Positions 35,053 through 46,149 of a DNA stretch of 64,000 nucleotides are shown here, in pieces. The stretch spans positions 66,922,108-66,986,107 of the forward strand of contig OX393577.1 of the NCBI GenBank assembly GCA_947652605.1, written 5' to 3'. The notes beneath the pieces were generated by a model. The model worked only from the letters and a program-made list of their open reading frames with translations. It was not told the origin of the DNA and searched no databases. This stretch comes from Elmis aenea (Eukaryota > Arthropoda > Insecta > Coleoptera > Elmidae). Position numbers and translations under genes: made by a program. The stretch's first letter is position 1. The number at the start of each line of letters is the position of its first letter.

Positions 35053-35119
35053 CCCGGAAACAACCTGTATACATTGGACATCGGCCGCGGAAGCCTACAA
35101 CATAGATGGATCTCATTAT

Positions 35120-36589
35120 TTTAATGTCGATTATTTAACAATTTTAAAATTAAATTTGAAATTTTTAAACTTGTACAGAATATTTCTAGATCTGCTCACA
35201 ATATGCTCATTTTCAGTATAGATTCTTATTAAGCACAAAAAAAAAACACTTCTTTTCTAATTAACGATGCTTCCATTTACTAAAGTTTCCAAAAACTATT
35301 ACACACTTTCAGTAAATTTGAACTACATTTTGCAAAACTTTTGCAAAAGTTTATAGTAGAGACTGTGCGGTAGTGTGCACGTTAATAATTAGTGTACTTA
35401 TATATTAGCAAACTAAGGACTACTTTTGGGTAAACCTTAGACTAAGTTGAAACTTTATTAATTTAGGTTAGAATTAAACTGCTTATTGGTCTCAAAGACC
35501 AGATTGCATTGTCATAAACTCTACTAGGGTTTAATATTTAAAAAAAAAAAAAAATGCAAAAAACAAATAATTAATGAAATAAAAACCAAGTGAAATAAAA
35601 TAGTCCATGAATTACTCATTAAGCAAAATGAGCTAGCAAAAATAATTATTAGTCTTCGGTAAATTGTAAATAAAAGAAAATACCGCACAGATAATTAATT
35701 AAAACATGAATTATAATTTTTTTATTGCTTCTTGCAGACTGAAAACTTTTGACACAAATAGTTTATGCAATTAAGCTAAATGATCAGAAATCTGAAATTT
35801 GTATACACGCTGCTGTAGCAAGCAAATAAATGGTTAAATTATTTAAGTGATTTGCTTATTGATATAATCAAGTTAATAACCACTTCAATAATTTCATTAA
35901 AATATCCAGATTACTAAAGAAATCATTCAAACAAAGTTTACTTTTCGTAAGAACAATTTATTATTTGTTTTTAGACAAAATTGTAATTTTTAAAATAAAA
36001 TAAAGCCGAAAATCATTAAAACTACATAGTTAACAGATTCGTTATTAAAAAAGTACCACATTAAACAGTAAACCTTTAATTTAATCGAAAAGGACACTCT
36101 TTTTGATCAAGCAAATAAATAAATCTATTTACATGGCGAAATATGCTGCACACACGGAAAGCCAAATTACATACATATAAAGGCTCCCGGTAAAATACAC
36201 AGCAAATGATTATATGCACATCCTTTGGGCATTGCACGAATACATTATACGTGCCAGTCAATGCACCACACAACGAAAGTAACTTAGAGATATACACATC
36301 AACGACCCGACAGTACACTTTGGCTTCGTCTAACAATACACGGACGGACGGCAGAGGATCCGCGTTTATGAAATAAAAGATTCATTTTCTGATGTGGGGA
36401 TTTTTCATATGTTATTTACGCTACTTGCATATTTGAACGTGAAGGTTCACATCACTTTTCAACGCTTTTTTTATAAATGCGTCGGTTTCTCTTTTGTTTA
36501 AGCGTCCTCTGCGTTGAGAGTGATCGTTTTATTTTTGTTAGCTTTTGCTTTTTATAATAATATAAACCTCTCAAAAAAATTAAGGCTAT
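35120..36589. other. Unassigned AT-rich sequence
   Basis: No gene or repeat recognised; an 86-codon minus frame at 36076-36336 has no known motif. Confidence 0.35.
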
Positions 36590-36985
36590 GTACATAGGAC
36601 GTTTTACAAAGTTTTGAAGTGCTATAAAGAAGTGTTTTGGGCAGTTTTAAACGAGCTTTAGGTAGAGACACATTGCTGAGGATGTCTTTAACGTTTGAAA
36701 AAAATATTTAGAATATTGCAAAACCTTCAAATTTTTGCCTAAAAAAATGCAACACTTTACATTTGGAATAGTTTTCGAAACTTCAAAAAACTGTAAAAAA
36801 CCGTTTTAGGCAATTTTTAAACAAACTAAAGAAAGAAGTGCATTGATAACGATGCTTAAACATTTTCAGAAAACATAATCACTATTGTAAAACTTCTAAT
36901 TTTTGGCAAAAAAATTTGCAAGGTTATACTGTACCCTTGGAATATTCTTTTGAATTTTGAAGAGTTAGAGACTATTTAGAAGCAT
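36590..36985 (-). repeat. ~160-bp satellite, inverted array 2
   Basis: A little over two units in reverse orientation relative to 21676-23290. Landmarks: ACATTGCTGAGGATGTCTTT and GCATTGATAACGATGCTTAA, and TTGGAATAGTTTTCGAA and TTGGAATATTCTTTTGAA about 176 bp apart. Confidence 0.6.
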
Positions 36986-38689
36986 GCTTTCCAAATTCAT
37001 GGCTTGGCACGTTTGGTCCAGTTCGTTGGCTTTCATAATTGCCATGTTTAACGCCTATGGATTATTCTGTGGAGCAATGTAAAAGATATTGTGATCGCAA
37101 CCCCAACGGAAAATATTGAACATCATCGCCTTAAAATCGAAAATGCATTCGCCTCCGTTCCAAAACAGACTACTTACTCACAATGAAATGAATTTGAAGA
37201 CTAACCTCTGCATCATACAGAACGGCGCGCACTTTGAACAATTTAAATAATTATTTATCTGGTGTTTTAAAAGATTTTAAGACTTCTCAATTTATATTCA
37301 AATGAAGTTCCTTTACTTAAGCTAAGGAAATGGTTAAGGTAGGTTTAGGAGATAAATTCGGTCCATATTCATCATTTATACGTACATCAACAGAAATTAA
37401 TCGGTTTAAAGCGCAACCAGTGCTGGGTTACAAACGGTTCGGCTTCTAAATATAGATGATTAGCGATATAAATTGTTCGTGACACAAATAAACGTTTGCT
37501 AAGTGAATGGGACGAATTTAATGAACAAATTATACAGTAGTTTCCACTCAACTAAACCGAAATCGGATTCGAAGTTCAACTACAAGTTACACATAACTTG
37601 GAACAAGATGATACACATTCATCTATAGCAGGCAGCCGTTATAGGCGCCGTGGTCTAATAAGCAGAAGAGCTCGGAAATGATCGCCTGTGGGGCTCTAAT
37701 TACTTCCGGGTGCCCTTCAAGCTTCCGCTCGCTATTTTCTATAACGCAAAAGCCACAACCCATGGCCAAGACCTCGCCGTAATACCGTAAGAGCGTCTAT
37801 CTCCCGAAATTTATTTCACTTTAAAAACCCCGTCGTATAAAATTATCTTTATTACGCGAATTTATTAAGGGAATTACCGTGATATTGTTTGAGATAAAGC
37901 TGTTACGAGCTAGTAATGATTTCGGGAGCGAGTCGATGTCTAATGTGACACAATTTCGGAGTTAATGCAGTTATAGTTGCCGCCGCGGAACAAGCGCTAC
38001 CAACTGAATATCAATTACACAGTATATATAGTCCCTAAATTTAAATTGCCTTGCATCTTACGATATATAACCCATATTACGGGACATACTAGCGGAGCCA
38101 TTAAACTGTGACCAGGGAAGAAACTCGAATCGCTTTAATATCGCGTCTTCACCTTACGCGAACCACGGAACGAAGACAGAAGACGTAGTGTGACACTTAT
38201 TCCTATTAACAGGGTAGAAGTTGAAGTAATGCATCTTAAAACTACACGAGATTCGCGCGAATTTTCGATTAAAAGTTGTCCGAGTATGTTCAGCGACTTC
38301 TCATGTCGGTAGCGGTGTTGCATAAATCATAAGCGATTTGGAATATTGCGATTTTTATACAATTTCATGCGCTCTCCTAGATATCTTACACTTTATTGCT
38401 AAAGGGTTTAAAACCGTCGCCTTAAATGTTTTTAACCACTGGAGTCTACGATATTTTATGATTCAAATTCTTTTGCTACTTCTAACTTAGCTATTTTATT
38501 ATCGGATTCGTTTTGAATTTTGTGTAAGTTTGGAAGTTATTAAAAGGATAACGCGATCATTATTTTGAGAGAAATTTAACCGCAATATATTTTAGATCTT
38601 TACAAAAAGCTTGAGCAGCGTTACAAGACGGACGTAGAAAAATAATAAAAGGATAAATTAAAAGTTATTTTAAAGGAAAAAGCATATTT
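36986..38689. other. Unassigned, mostly unique-looking sequence
   Basis: Composition is more balanced at about 37600-38330. No domain was recognised in the short frames there (for example minus 38135-38323). Confidence 0.3.
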
Positions 38690-39075
38690 TTAAAACGTTT
38701 AAAAAGCCATACAAAATTATTTTAGGCCGTTCATAAACTAATTAAAAGAAAAATACCTTACGTATGGCATCTCTATAGTGTTTAAAGAAAATAAAATTTT
38801 GCAAATTTTTGGCAACAAAAACTGCAAACTTACATTTAGATTATCTATAAAAATGTTGAAGAGTTGTAAAAAAAAATTATCGGGCCCTATTTAGTTAAAC
38901 TAAAGTAAAATTGAATTGCTAAGAGTATCTTTAACATAATCAAAAAATATAAAAACGCCCTAAAACAATGCAAAGCCATACATTGGGATTATCTATAAAA
39001 ATATTAAGTAGTTGTATAATAAAAATTCGGGCCATCTTTAGTTAAACTTAAGGTGAAAATGCATTGCTTTGGGCC
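38690..39075 (-). repeat. ~160-bp satellite, inverted array 3
   Basis: Same family and orientation as 36590-36985. ACATTTAGATTATCTATAAA and ACATTGGGATTATCTATAAA lie about 147 bp apart; GAATTGCTAAGAGTATCTTT and GCATTGCTTTGGGCCC mark unit ends. Confidence 0.6.
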
Positions 39076-39132
39076 CGGGTTCTAAACCAGGGGTCCACGG
39101 ACTCCCAAGGGGTACATGTTACTTCTATAGGG

Positions 39133-39605
39133 GGTACGTGCCGTTACTTATCCGCTCCGGGGTCTCGCGAGCATACAGAACTAGACATCCTACACGTCGC
39201 GTGTTACTTATCCGCTCCGGAAAGTCTGACTCCCGGAGCAAGCATACAGCACTAGACATCCATCTACACGTCGCGTGTTACTTATCCGCTCCGGGAAATC
39301 TGGCTCCCGGAGCGAGCATACAGCACTAGACATCCATCTACACGTCGCGTGTTACTTATCGCTCGGGGAAGTCTGGCTCCCGGAGCAAGCATACAGCACT
39401 TGACATCCATCTTCTGCTTCACGTCGCGTTACTTATCCGCTCCGGGAAGTGGCTCCCGGAGCGAGCATACAGCACTACACCCATCTACACGTCGGGTGAT
39501 ACTTATCCGCTCCGGGAAATCTGGCTCCCGGAGCGAGCATACAGCACTAGACATCCATCTACACGTCGCGTGTTACATATCCTCTCCGGGAAGTCTGAAT
39601 TTAAC
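39133..39605. repeat. GC-rich minisatellite, ~72-bp unit, seven copies
   Basis: GTTACTTATCCGCTCCGG recurs at about 39143, 39203, 39278, 39351, 39429, 39499 and 39572, spacing 60-78 bp. Each complete unit carries a GCTCCGGGA...TCCCGGAGC dyad (9-bp stem) and GCATACAGCACTAGACATCC. Overlapping open frames run through it, but they are by-products of the repeat. The GC content contrasts sharply with the neighbourhood. There are no unique spacers, so it is not a CRISPR array. Confidence 0.88.
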
Positions 39606-39680
39606 CGAAGTCGCAACTCTTACCGTTTACGAGATCCCCATAGTGGCCCTCGAAAAACGAGAACCCTGTATACCCCATAT
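39606..39680 (+). repeat. Terminus of GAGATCCC/ACCCTGTATA element, copy 1
   Basis: CTCTTACCGTTTACGAGATCCC followed by CGAGAACCCTGTATACC matches the right end of the 44867-45064 MITE and, inverted, 53515-53585. Confidence 0.55.
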
Positions 39681-40984
39681 ATGGATGATGACTAATACCG
39701 TAAGACAATAAGATACAATAACTAGAAAATTATTCAAGTCATCGATCTAAAAGTACCTGGACTTGTTTAACTAACATGGTCGAAGCCGTTTTTGTTAATT
39801 TTAGCAAAAGACGCCCAAGCGTCGGTACCTCTTTTGCAAAAATGCAAAAATTTTGAACAGTGATAAAAAATTGTTGTGCGCCAATTTGAATTTTAGAGGT
39901 TAAAATGCTTTGCTTAGAAAATGTATAATGGCTTTTTTTTAAGTATTTTAGGTAGAAATGGAAAAAAAAATTATTTTTTTTACTTAAGCCCAAAAGAAAG
40001 TTTGCTATAGAGATCAAACCTGGCGATTTTTTAATTAAACATAAAAATTGAAGCAAAAATCGGAAGGATAACTAATGCTTTTTAAAGATAAAACTATTGT
40101 GTTTCACTGCCATAGATTTAATTTCAAAACTACTTCAAAACAACTTCAATACCCAGCACAACTCATTTCATAAACGCTTTAAAAGTTATACCGGCTCAAA
40201 CTAAAATGTTTTTAATATCGCCGAACATATAAAGCAAAGCAGGAACTAATTAACATTCAACATGCTCGCCTTAATATCAAGAAACTTTATTACGTTCACC
40301 TATCTTTAACAAACCTAAAATAGTCTAATTACTTGTTAGTATTCACAGCGAGTCTCCGTAAAATGGATAATTTTCTCACTTGGCCCAGTTTGGTTCTTTT
40401 GAAGACTTTTTGAGTCAAGGAAACATGTGGTAGACTAACGGAAGTGGATACAGAAAATGAAATAAGCTCCGGCTTAACAAGAGACCTATTATTTTGAATT
40501 AATCCAAGCCTTATGTGCAGTGGTCTCAGAAAAGAACTGGAAATCTCTGGTGCGTTTTAGCGTCTCTTAACGAATCAAGGCACTAATTAAAAAAGTGGTA
40601 TTGTAACAATTACCTTTGCTTGAGGTAATTGTACAAATTAGCAGGTGATATACAAACGAAACTTCTAAAAAAGACTGCTAATTAACATCTGCAATTGATT
40701 CGGAAAAGCAATTGTAGAACTTTACGATGCTATAATAACTCCGTCCTCTTTCAGGAGTTGGAAAATTTGGGTTGTCATGTTTAGGTTTGATTGGGACTCG
40801 AGCCAACTTTTATTTAGGGTTAAAATACGCGCTTTAACAATACAGTCTGTAAAAATAAGCAAAATTTGAGTACCTACGTAGCAGAGGTGGCGTGAAGTCA
40901 GAACCCATTTTTATTTTGAAAATGACTCCAAAACTATTGCAGTTAAAATTATAGAAGTACAAAAAGCCTCGATATGCATTAAAC
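39681..40984. other. Unassigned sequence
   Basis: A 105-codon minus frame at 39739-40056 shows no known domain. No repeats recognised. Confidence 0.3.
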
Positions 40985-41258
40985 ACTTTTTCTACGACCA
41001 CTAATGTAAATGACTCAATGAGTCCTAACGCACGGTAAGCAAAACGCACACTTGTCTAGAAAGATCAAAGTGGCCTTACGTCAAACACTTCCTGCATGCC
41101 TAGTAAGTGTGTTATAACGCACGGTAAGCAAAACGCACACTTGTCTAGAAATGTCAGAGTAGGCTTACGTCAAAATTGACAAGACAACGTAATAACATGT
41201 GTTTATTAGCCAAAAAGCCGTTAAAATCGTAGGTATTATGTGATCGTAGAAAAAGTAT
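40985..41258. repeat. Repeat C with a two-copy ~88-bp core
   Basis: AACGCACGGTAAGCAAAACG with CACTTGTCTAGAAA and CTTACGTCAAA occurs at about 41026-41082 and again at 41115-41172. TTTTTCTACGACCAC at the left (40988) and GATCGTAGAAAAA at the right (41243) form diverged inverted ends. A partial inverted relative lies at 50870-50985. Confidence 0.65.
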
Positions 41259-41261
41259 GGT

Positions 41262-41357
41262 ACATAACACGAGTTGTAAATCAATTACGCACTCGTGCAA
41301 CTTTTCCACTCGTGCGTAATATGCTTCTTACAACTCTTGTCATGTAATACACTATTG
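41262..41357. repeat. ~95-bp imperfect hairpin
   Basis: ACACGAGTTGTAA and ATTACGCAC on the left pair with GTGCGTAAT and TTACAACTCTTGT on the right around a loop near 41312. Non-coding; may belong to repeat C next to it. Confidence 0.6.
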
Positions 41358-42248
41358 TGCTTTACATCGTGAAGCCAACTTCATGCACTTCCCAATTAGT
41401 TTAAAATTGCTCTTTTCATTTCTGGTATTTGTCGGTCTAACTGAGCAAACCTTTATCGTTTTAAAACATTTTTCTTACTGTGAAACCAAACAAGGACCGT
41501 CTTTTTACTCTCACTTCTTACTTTAACCAGTTTATTGCTTCTCTTCAATTCCAAAACACACTACAGTCATTTTTATTGCCATGTTTCTACGGCTTTTCCG
41601 ATGCAAATTTGGATTTTATTATTTTCCTAACTACCAATCAATGATTTCCATCAGAAAACTTTTGGTTGTTTTTGCTCGTTCCTATTGAACATTCATGGCT
41701 TAGCTGACATTAAGTTTCATTACAGTTTTAAACTTTTTTCAGTCCCACTCCCCTTCAAATGTTTTTTACCGGCGCGATCCTGTTTCCTGCAGCGTCCAGA
41801 GAAAGAAAAAAACGTTACGCCATCGAAACTTACATAACGAAGCCGCACATTATGATATCAAGTTATCCACGAACTGTTTGCGTGCAATCCGCTTTTTTAA
41901 CATTCAAGTTTATGGAGAGGTAACTCAGGCAAATAACTTTAGTGCACTAAATGGAACTAAGGTGATGGTCTCGGGAGACTTGCGGCGTCTTCTCAACTTC
42001 GAGGCACTTCCTTTAATTATTATTAGCGATACGCCATCTGGCGGCCTACCGTTTACATTATTACATTGTTTGCATGATTACCTCATCAATATTCCCGATC
42101 GTTAAGTGGATTAGCCAAATCCTGGCTGTTTCTACTTCTTTATTTCCCGTTCCCGCGACGATGCCTTTTATGAGGGAGGGATATGTATAGGCGGTTTAGC
42201 AAATTTAAGTTTAAGCTCTTAACAGGACATTTAAAACTATTTTAAATA
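41358..42248. other. Unassigned sequence
   Basis: About 41760-42120 is less AT-rich; a 75-codon frame (41878-42105) has no known domain. Confidence 0.3.
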
Positions 42249-42481
42249 GTGTACACCAGCGTTTCCCAAACTATTCCAACAACGGAACACTTCAAAAACT
42301 TTTTTTTTTTTTTTTAGGAAAATTCTGCTGGCAAATATGTCGTTGTGAAAGGAGTAACAAGAATAGGTAGCTAGTTTTGACACGCTGGGGTACACATGTG
42401 TTAAATTTGTTTAGAAATAATTTAATGTCAGTGTCTTGTATTTTTGTTTTAATCAGAGTCACTAATTAAATCAATTAGATA

Positions 42482-43413
42482 GAGTAAAGTGCCCTAATAT
42501 GGAATACTTTTTTGTATTCGGCAATAATATTCACATTTATTCAACAAAATTTTGCTAAACAAATTGTAAGGAATTTGTAATGAATACGCAACACATTACT
42601 CGAATTCTGGTACGATATTACGGTAGATATTTCTTATATAGCTATTTTTTTTAAATGTTACTTCTATTCCATATTAAGCTCCCGGGGAACCTAATATGGA
42701 AAACTAGGGGTTCTTAATATGGAATATAGAATTATATAGAAAATATACATTAAAATAAACAACTGTTCATAGAATAATCTTTTATTTCTTTCTGATTGGC
42801 ATTATTACTTAAACCAAACCAAAACTCTGTTATTTATGTAAATTAAATTATAATTCAAGTGTCATTCGAACTAAATGTTGATAATTTATTTATTTTTACA
42901 GGTAGGACAATAGAATTGTTTTTTTTTTGTATTTTGCACATTTTTCGTCTGCCCATTTTTGACACTTTTGACACTGAACCCATATTGCTGTACTTAGTGA
43001 CCATAATCATATTCATTATAAGGCACCTTTATGTATTCCATATTAGGTATCAATGTGATTTCAAAAATCGGCATATGTAAAACATGAAATGACCCCAATC
43101 AAAATTTTGGTCTATTTAATTGAAATGTAAAGGCTTATGCTAAATAAACATGCAATAAAATATTTTATATTATTTACCCTAGCATATAATATTTTGCACT
43201 GAAAGATTTAGCCTAAAAACTCAGTAGCACGTCAAAAATATATTTGAATCTGTTATGTAATCTAGTGAATATTTTTTAACTATTTTACATTTGGGATTGT
43301 GTGATCAATGTACAAACAGGTACATATACTTTTCAACAGATATCGCTTATTCATTGTCATAAAACTGATGTATTCCATAATAGGTAACTGTTCCATATTA
43401 GGGCACTTTACTC
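42482..43413 (-). mobile_element. pogo-type deletion derivative nested in hAT
   Basis: Inverted ends GAGTAAAGTGCCCTAATATG and, on the other strand, GAGTAAAGTGCCCTAATATG are flanked by TA (42480-42481; 43414-43415). The motif CCTAATATGGAAT and its complement recur inside, near 42505, 42680, 42715, 43038, 43375 and 43395. Such repeats look like extra transposase binding sites. It keeps only the C-terminal zinc-finger part of a transposase (next entry). Confidence 0.8.
42886..42988 (-). pseudogene. C-terminal zinc finger of pogo-like transposase
   Basis: On the minus strand WVQCQKCQKWADEKCAKYKK is followed, after a one-base shift in an A-run, by FYCPTCKNK and a stop. The pattern WxxCxxCxxWxxxxC...CxxC is the PHD-like zinc-binding tail seen at the C-terminus of many insect pogo-type transposases. 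Too short for ordinary gene calling. The catalytic domain is missing. Confidence 0.7.
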
Positions 43414-43526
43414 TATTTATATTCACTTGCACTGAAGCTTACTGGCTTGGCTGTCACTGTAAATGGATTGCAAACATAGGAATTGTTCATACTGGATTTT
43501 ATAAACGATTGTAAAAGGGTTGATTG

Positions 43527-43814
43527 TTAGTCATACAAGTGTTCTAAAATTAATTTAGAATTTATTTCAGTCAAAAATGAATGCCGGGCAGAAAAACAAT
43601 CAAAATTACTCCATTCAAGTGTAAACGTCCAGAATTGTAACTCCCTATCAAAAGATGCGATGTTATCTCTTGTACAGAAAATTGCAATATTTTTTTTTAG
43701 TAATGATAAGTTAATTCTATTACATTTTGTAAAAATATCTGCCAAATAAGCAAGACGCATCGACCAAGAAAAATTTGCTAAAAATTCAATAAAATATCGT
43801 CCTAAATTAACCAA
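43527..43814 (-). pseudogene. hAT transposase fragment (ZBED5-like group)
   Basis: A 95-residue frame. RLAYLADIFTKCNRINLSL, DNIASFDRELQFW and NFDCF match the middle of domesticated and transposon hAT transposases of the ZBED5/SCAND3-like group (LAYLADIF..LN.LN.SLQG; I.SF..KL..W). The frame stops at about 43527; the DDE-RNase H core's last part and the C-terminal dimerisation motif are not seen. A relic inside the element at 42257-43901. Confidence 0.75.
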
Positions 43815-43909
43815 TTTCTTGTTTCGTTCATATTAATATTCATAATATTTCACTTTTCGCGGAGCACAAGTGTTCCGCAAAACACAGTTTAGGTACCGCT
43901 GGTTTATAC

Positions 43910-44866
43910 AGCTTGAAAATCCAAAACAGGATAACGCCCTTGAGCGATTCAAGTTCTATTTTTTATTAAACTACCAAAAAACTATGAATCTATAGGACAG
44001 TTTTTGAGACACACCCGGTATATCACGAAAATTATTAATTTTAATTTATCTCTATAAAAACGCCTTCCTTTTTGCAAATTTCTGCTCAAGTATTTGCTTA
44101 GACGTTTCTCCCGTGTTCCATTTTATGTCAGGTTTTTTATTATTCAATTGTCTTCTCATGACTACGTCTAGATCTTTTTTTTTAATCCCCGCGATAAAGA
44201 TTCGATTTCTTGTGTAACGCGCTTAATTCGTCTTGAAAATTTCATCTCTAATGCATGAATTTCAGGCAGCCTTTCAGTATTCATTTTCTTTAAAAAAATG
44301 GGTCTTGTTTTTAAAGTGGATCCGACGAAATCCTAAAAATAATCGTCTTTACTTTTTCACTCCTTTTTTTTAAATCTCCAGGTAATGGCAAGTAAAGAAG
44401 ATTACCCACGAGTTATTCCAAAAATGATTATCGAATGCAACACAATTCTTGTGGTAAAAATAAAAATTTAGCGTATCGTACAACTTTAAAGCAGAATATT
44501 AGATAATTCAACATCAAAAAAATAATTGAGAATACTTGCTGAGCGAAATATTTCTTGAACATGCAATTTCTAATCAGCATGCTAGATGATTCAAGGTAAA
44601 AATATATCGCTCGGAGGTACTTTCAACGACCATATTTTCAATAATTCAGTGTGTTTTGCTCAATATTTCAAATTATTAAATACAAAACAACCTACTTAAC
44701 AACATTGTATGATCCAGAACTATTTCCAAATGACTATTTATTGTTGGTGATAGCGTGACACATACATCTTCGATATTATTTTAAATTACACTGTATTATT
44801 ATATAAATAATAAATATTAATACAAACCACCAACTTACTTTGTTACCAATTCAATACATCAATATA
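43910..44866. other. Unassigned, with a possible relic frame on the minus strand
   Basis: Minus strand about 44285-44055 reads MNTERLPEIHALEMKFSRRI, then a one-base break in an A-run near 44180, then DLDVVMRRQLNNKKPDIKWN and KFAKRKAFL with a stop. It looks like a broken charged, helical ORF, but I cannot assign it to a family. Nothing else recognised. Confidence 0.3.
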
Positions 44867-45064
44867 CAGAGTGTACAAAATGTAACGTAACGTATAAATA
44901 TTTTTTTGTTTTTAATGAATTCAGCAAAAACTATTTTATTTTTTCAAGATTTTTTTTGGAATAGTTGCTGTCAAATCATAGATCATTTTGACTCACTGAT
45001 GCAACTCTGTATCTCTTAACGTTTACGAGATCCCTATGCTGTTCACGATAACTGGGACACCCTG
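44867..45064. mobile_element. 198-bp MITE with CAG(A/G)GTGT ends
   Basis: CAGAGTGTAC at the left and GGACACCCTG at the right are short inverted ends flanked by TA (44865-44866; 45065-45066). The right part (CTGTATCTCTTAACGTTTAC, GAGATCCC) matches 39606-39680 and, inverted, 53515-53585. Non-coding. Confidence 0.65.
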
Positions 45065-45066
45065 TA

Positions 45067-45895
45067 GACGTCATAAATAATTTTTATACTATACTTAAAA
45101 CTTTTAAGTTAAAAGTCCTGCAGAAATAAACATTATGTGGATTATTTTGGCGAAGTAATTTTCGCAAAAATATTTTAAAAAAATGCTATTTTTGCGTTTA
45201 AAAATAATTGATAACGCTACAGATAGATAGTTTTAAAAATGTTTTTGCTGTGAATGAACTTTGCACAATTATTATATTGAAGAATTGTTTAAAAAGTAAA
45301 TAGAAATCTCATTTCATGAGTAGTTATTACAATGCTAAAACAAATCGTGTAATAATGGCAACTGCTCCAAAGATTGTAATACGTAATAGATTTTCCTTTT
45401 TATTCTGTTGTGATGTTTGAATGATTTATATGACCTAAATAATTATCGACAAAAGCCCGAGGTACGGTTATTAAATTTTCAAGCTTTATTTTGAATAAAG
45501 CTACAACTCAACGATTTTCCTTTTTCTTTTTTTTCCATCGATCAGTATCGTTAGCAGTCGAATACGGACACATATTTTCTTTTTCGCTTCGACCCTTGCT
45601 AATGACTGAACGGTGTAAGCGGTTCGTTGCCGGAACCGGTACTTTTCCGTTCGAGCAAAGTCTTATCTAGCCTTTTATTAATTTGTTTCGGAGTTTGGAT
45701 CACCTTCTTAAAAGTTCGGATAATGAATTTCTTCTATCTCTATTTCTGTTTCGTATTGCACGTTATTTTAAAAGCTTTTAATGGTAGAAGATTGTTGTGT
45801 TTTTATTTCATCGGACCGGGGAAATAAAGCGGAGATCGTTGGGTTAATTGATGTTGAAGTTTTGCAAACTTGTGGCAAGGTGCGAAGACCCAAGA
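45067..45895. other. Unassigned sequence
   Basis: No gene or repeat recognised; 45627-45827 is an open frame without known motif. Confidence 0.35.
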
Positions 45896-45899
45896 TGTA

Positions 45900-45990
45900 A
45901 ATAGAATGTACACATTAAAATTGGACAAATATCACTTTAAAATTACAAAAGGGCTCAGACAAGGAAGTTGAGTAGCGCCTACTGTTTAAG
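45900..45990 (+). pseudogene. Small non-LTR RT relic
   Basis: LDKYHFKITKGLRQGS, a stop, then VAPTV corresponds to the LINE RT block (F.T.KGLRQGD.L.P.LF). About 30 codons only, truncated on both sides. Adjacent TACAGGGATGCGCAAAAGTA (45995) suggests that another element's end cuts it off. Confidence 0.6.
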
Positions 45991-46149
45991 AGTTATACAG
46001 GGATGCGCAAAAGTATGGAAACAGACAAATATCTAGACCACTATTGCAGATAAAACAATAAAATTTTGTATCTGAGCGTTAGCGTTATGGTATTTTTCGG
46101 ATTCGATGAAAATATTAAGGTTGCAATACGACTTCCGGTTCAACCGAAA

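Larger units (their letters stand above)
32579..35106 (-). mobile_element. Penelope-like element (near full length)
   Basis: A minus-strand element bounded by a 13-bp target duplication, TGGATCTCATTAT, at 32566-32578 and 35107-35119. A 50-bp segment at 32581-32630 reappears inverted at 35023-35072, apparently without mismatches, a typical Penelope arrangement in which the 5' end holds an inverted piece of the 3' repeat. The 5' end reads TTGTAGGCTTCCGCGGCCGA on the minus strand. It codes for an RT plus GIY-YIG protein with one frame break. Intact ends and few lesions suggest recent activity. Confidence 0.92.
42257..43901 (-). mobile_element. hAT element carrying a nested pogo-type element
   Basis: Ends CAGCGTTTCCCAAACT and, on the other strand, CAGCGGTACCTAAACT. 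Flanks GTGTACAC (42249-42256) and GTTTATAC (43902-43909) agree at 6 of 8 bases and fit the hAT nTnnnnAn target pattern, so an old 8-bp duplication. GTTCCG/CGGAACAC blocks follow the ends. Transposase remains are on the minus strand at 43814-43527. Confidence 0.78.

Noticed and set aside
39143..39600. CRISPR-like regular repeat
   Set aside because: Whole units repeat without unique spacers, in a eukaryotic context.
39064..39711. Three overlapping frames of 63-120 codons, repetitive protein
   Set aside because: Translation of the ~72-bp minisatellite; open in several frames because the repeat lacks stops.
39739..40056. 105-codon minus frame
   Set aside because: Phe/Lys-rich translation of AT-rich DNA; no motif.
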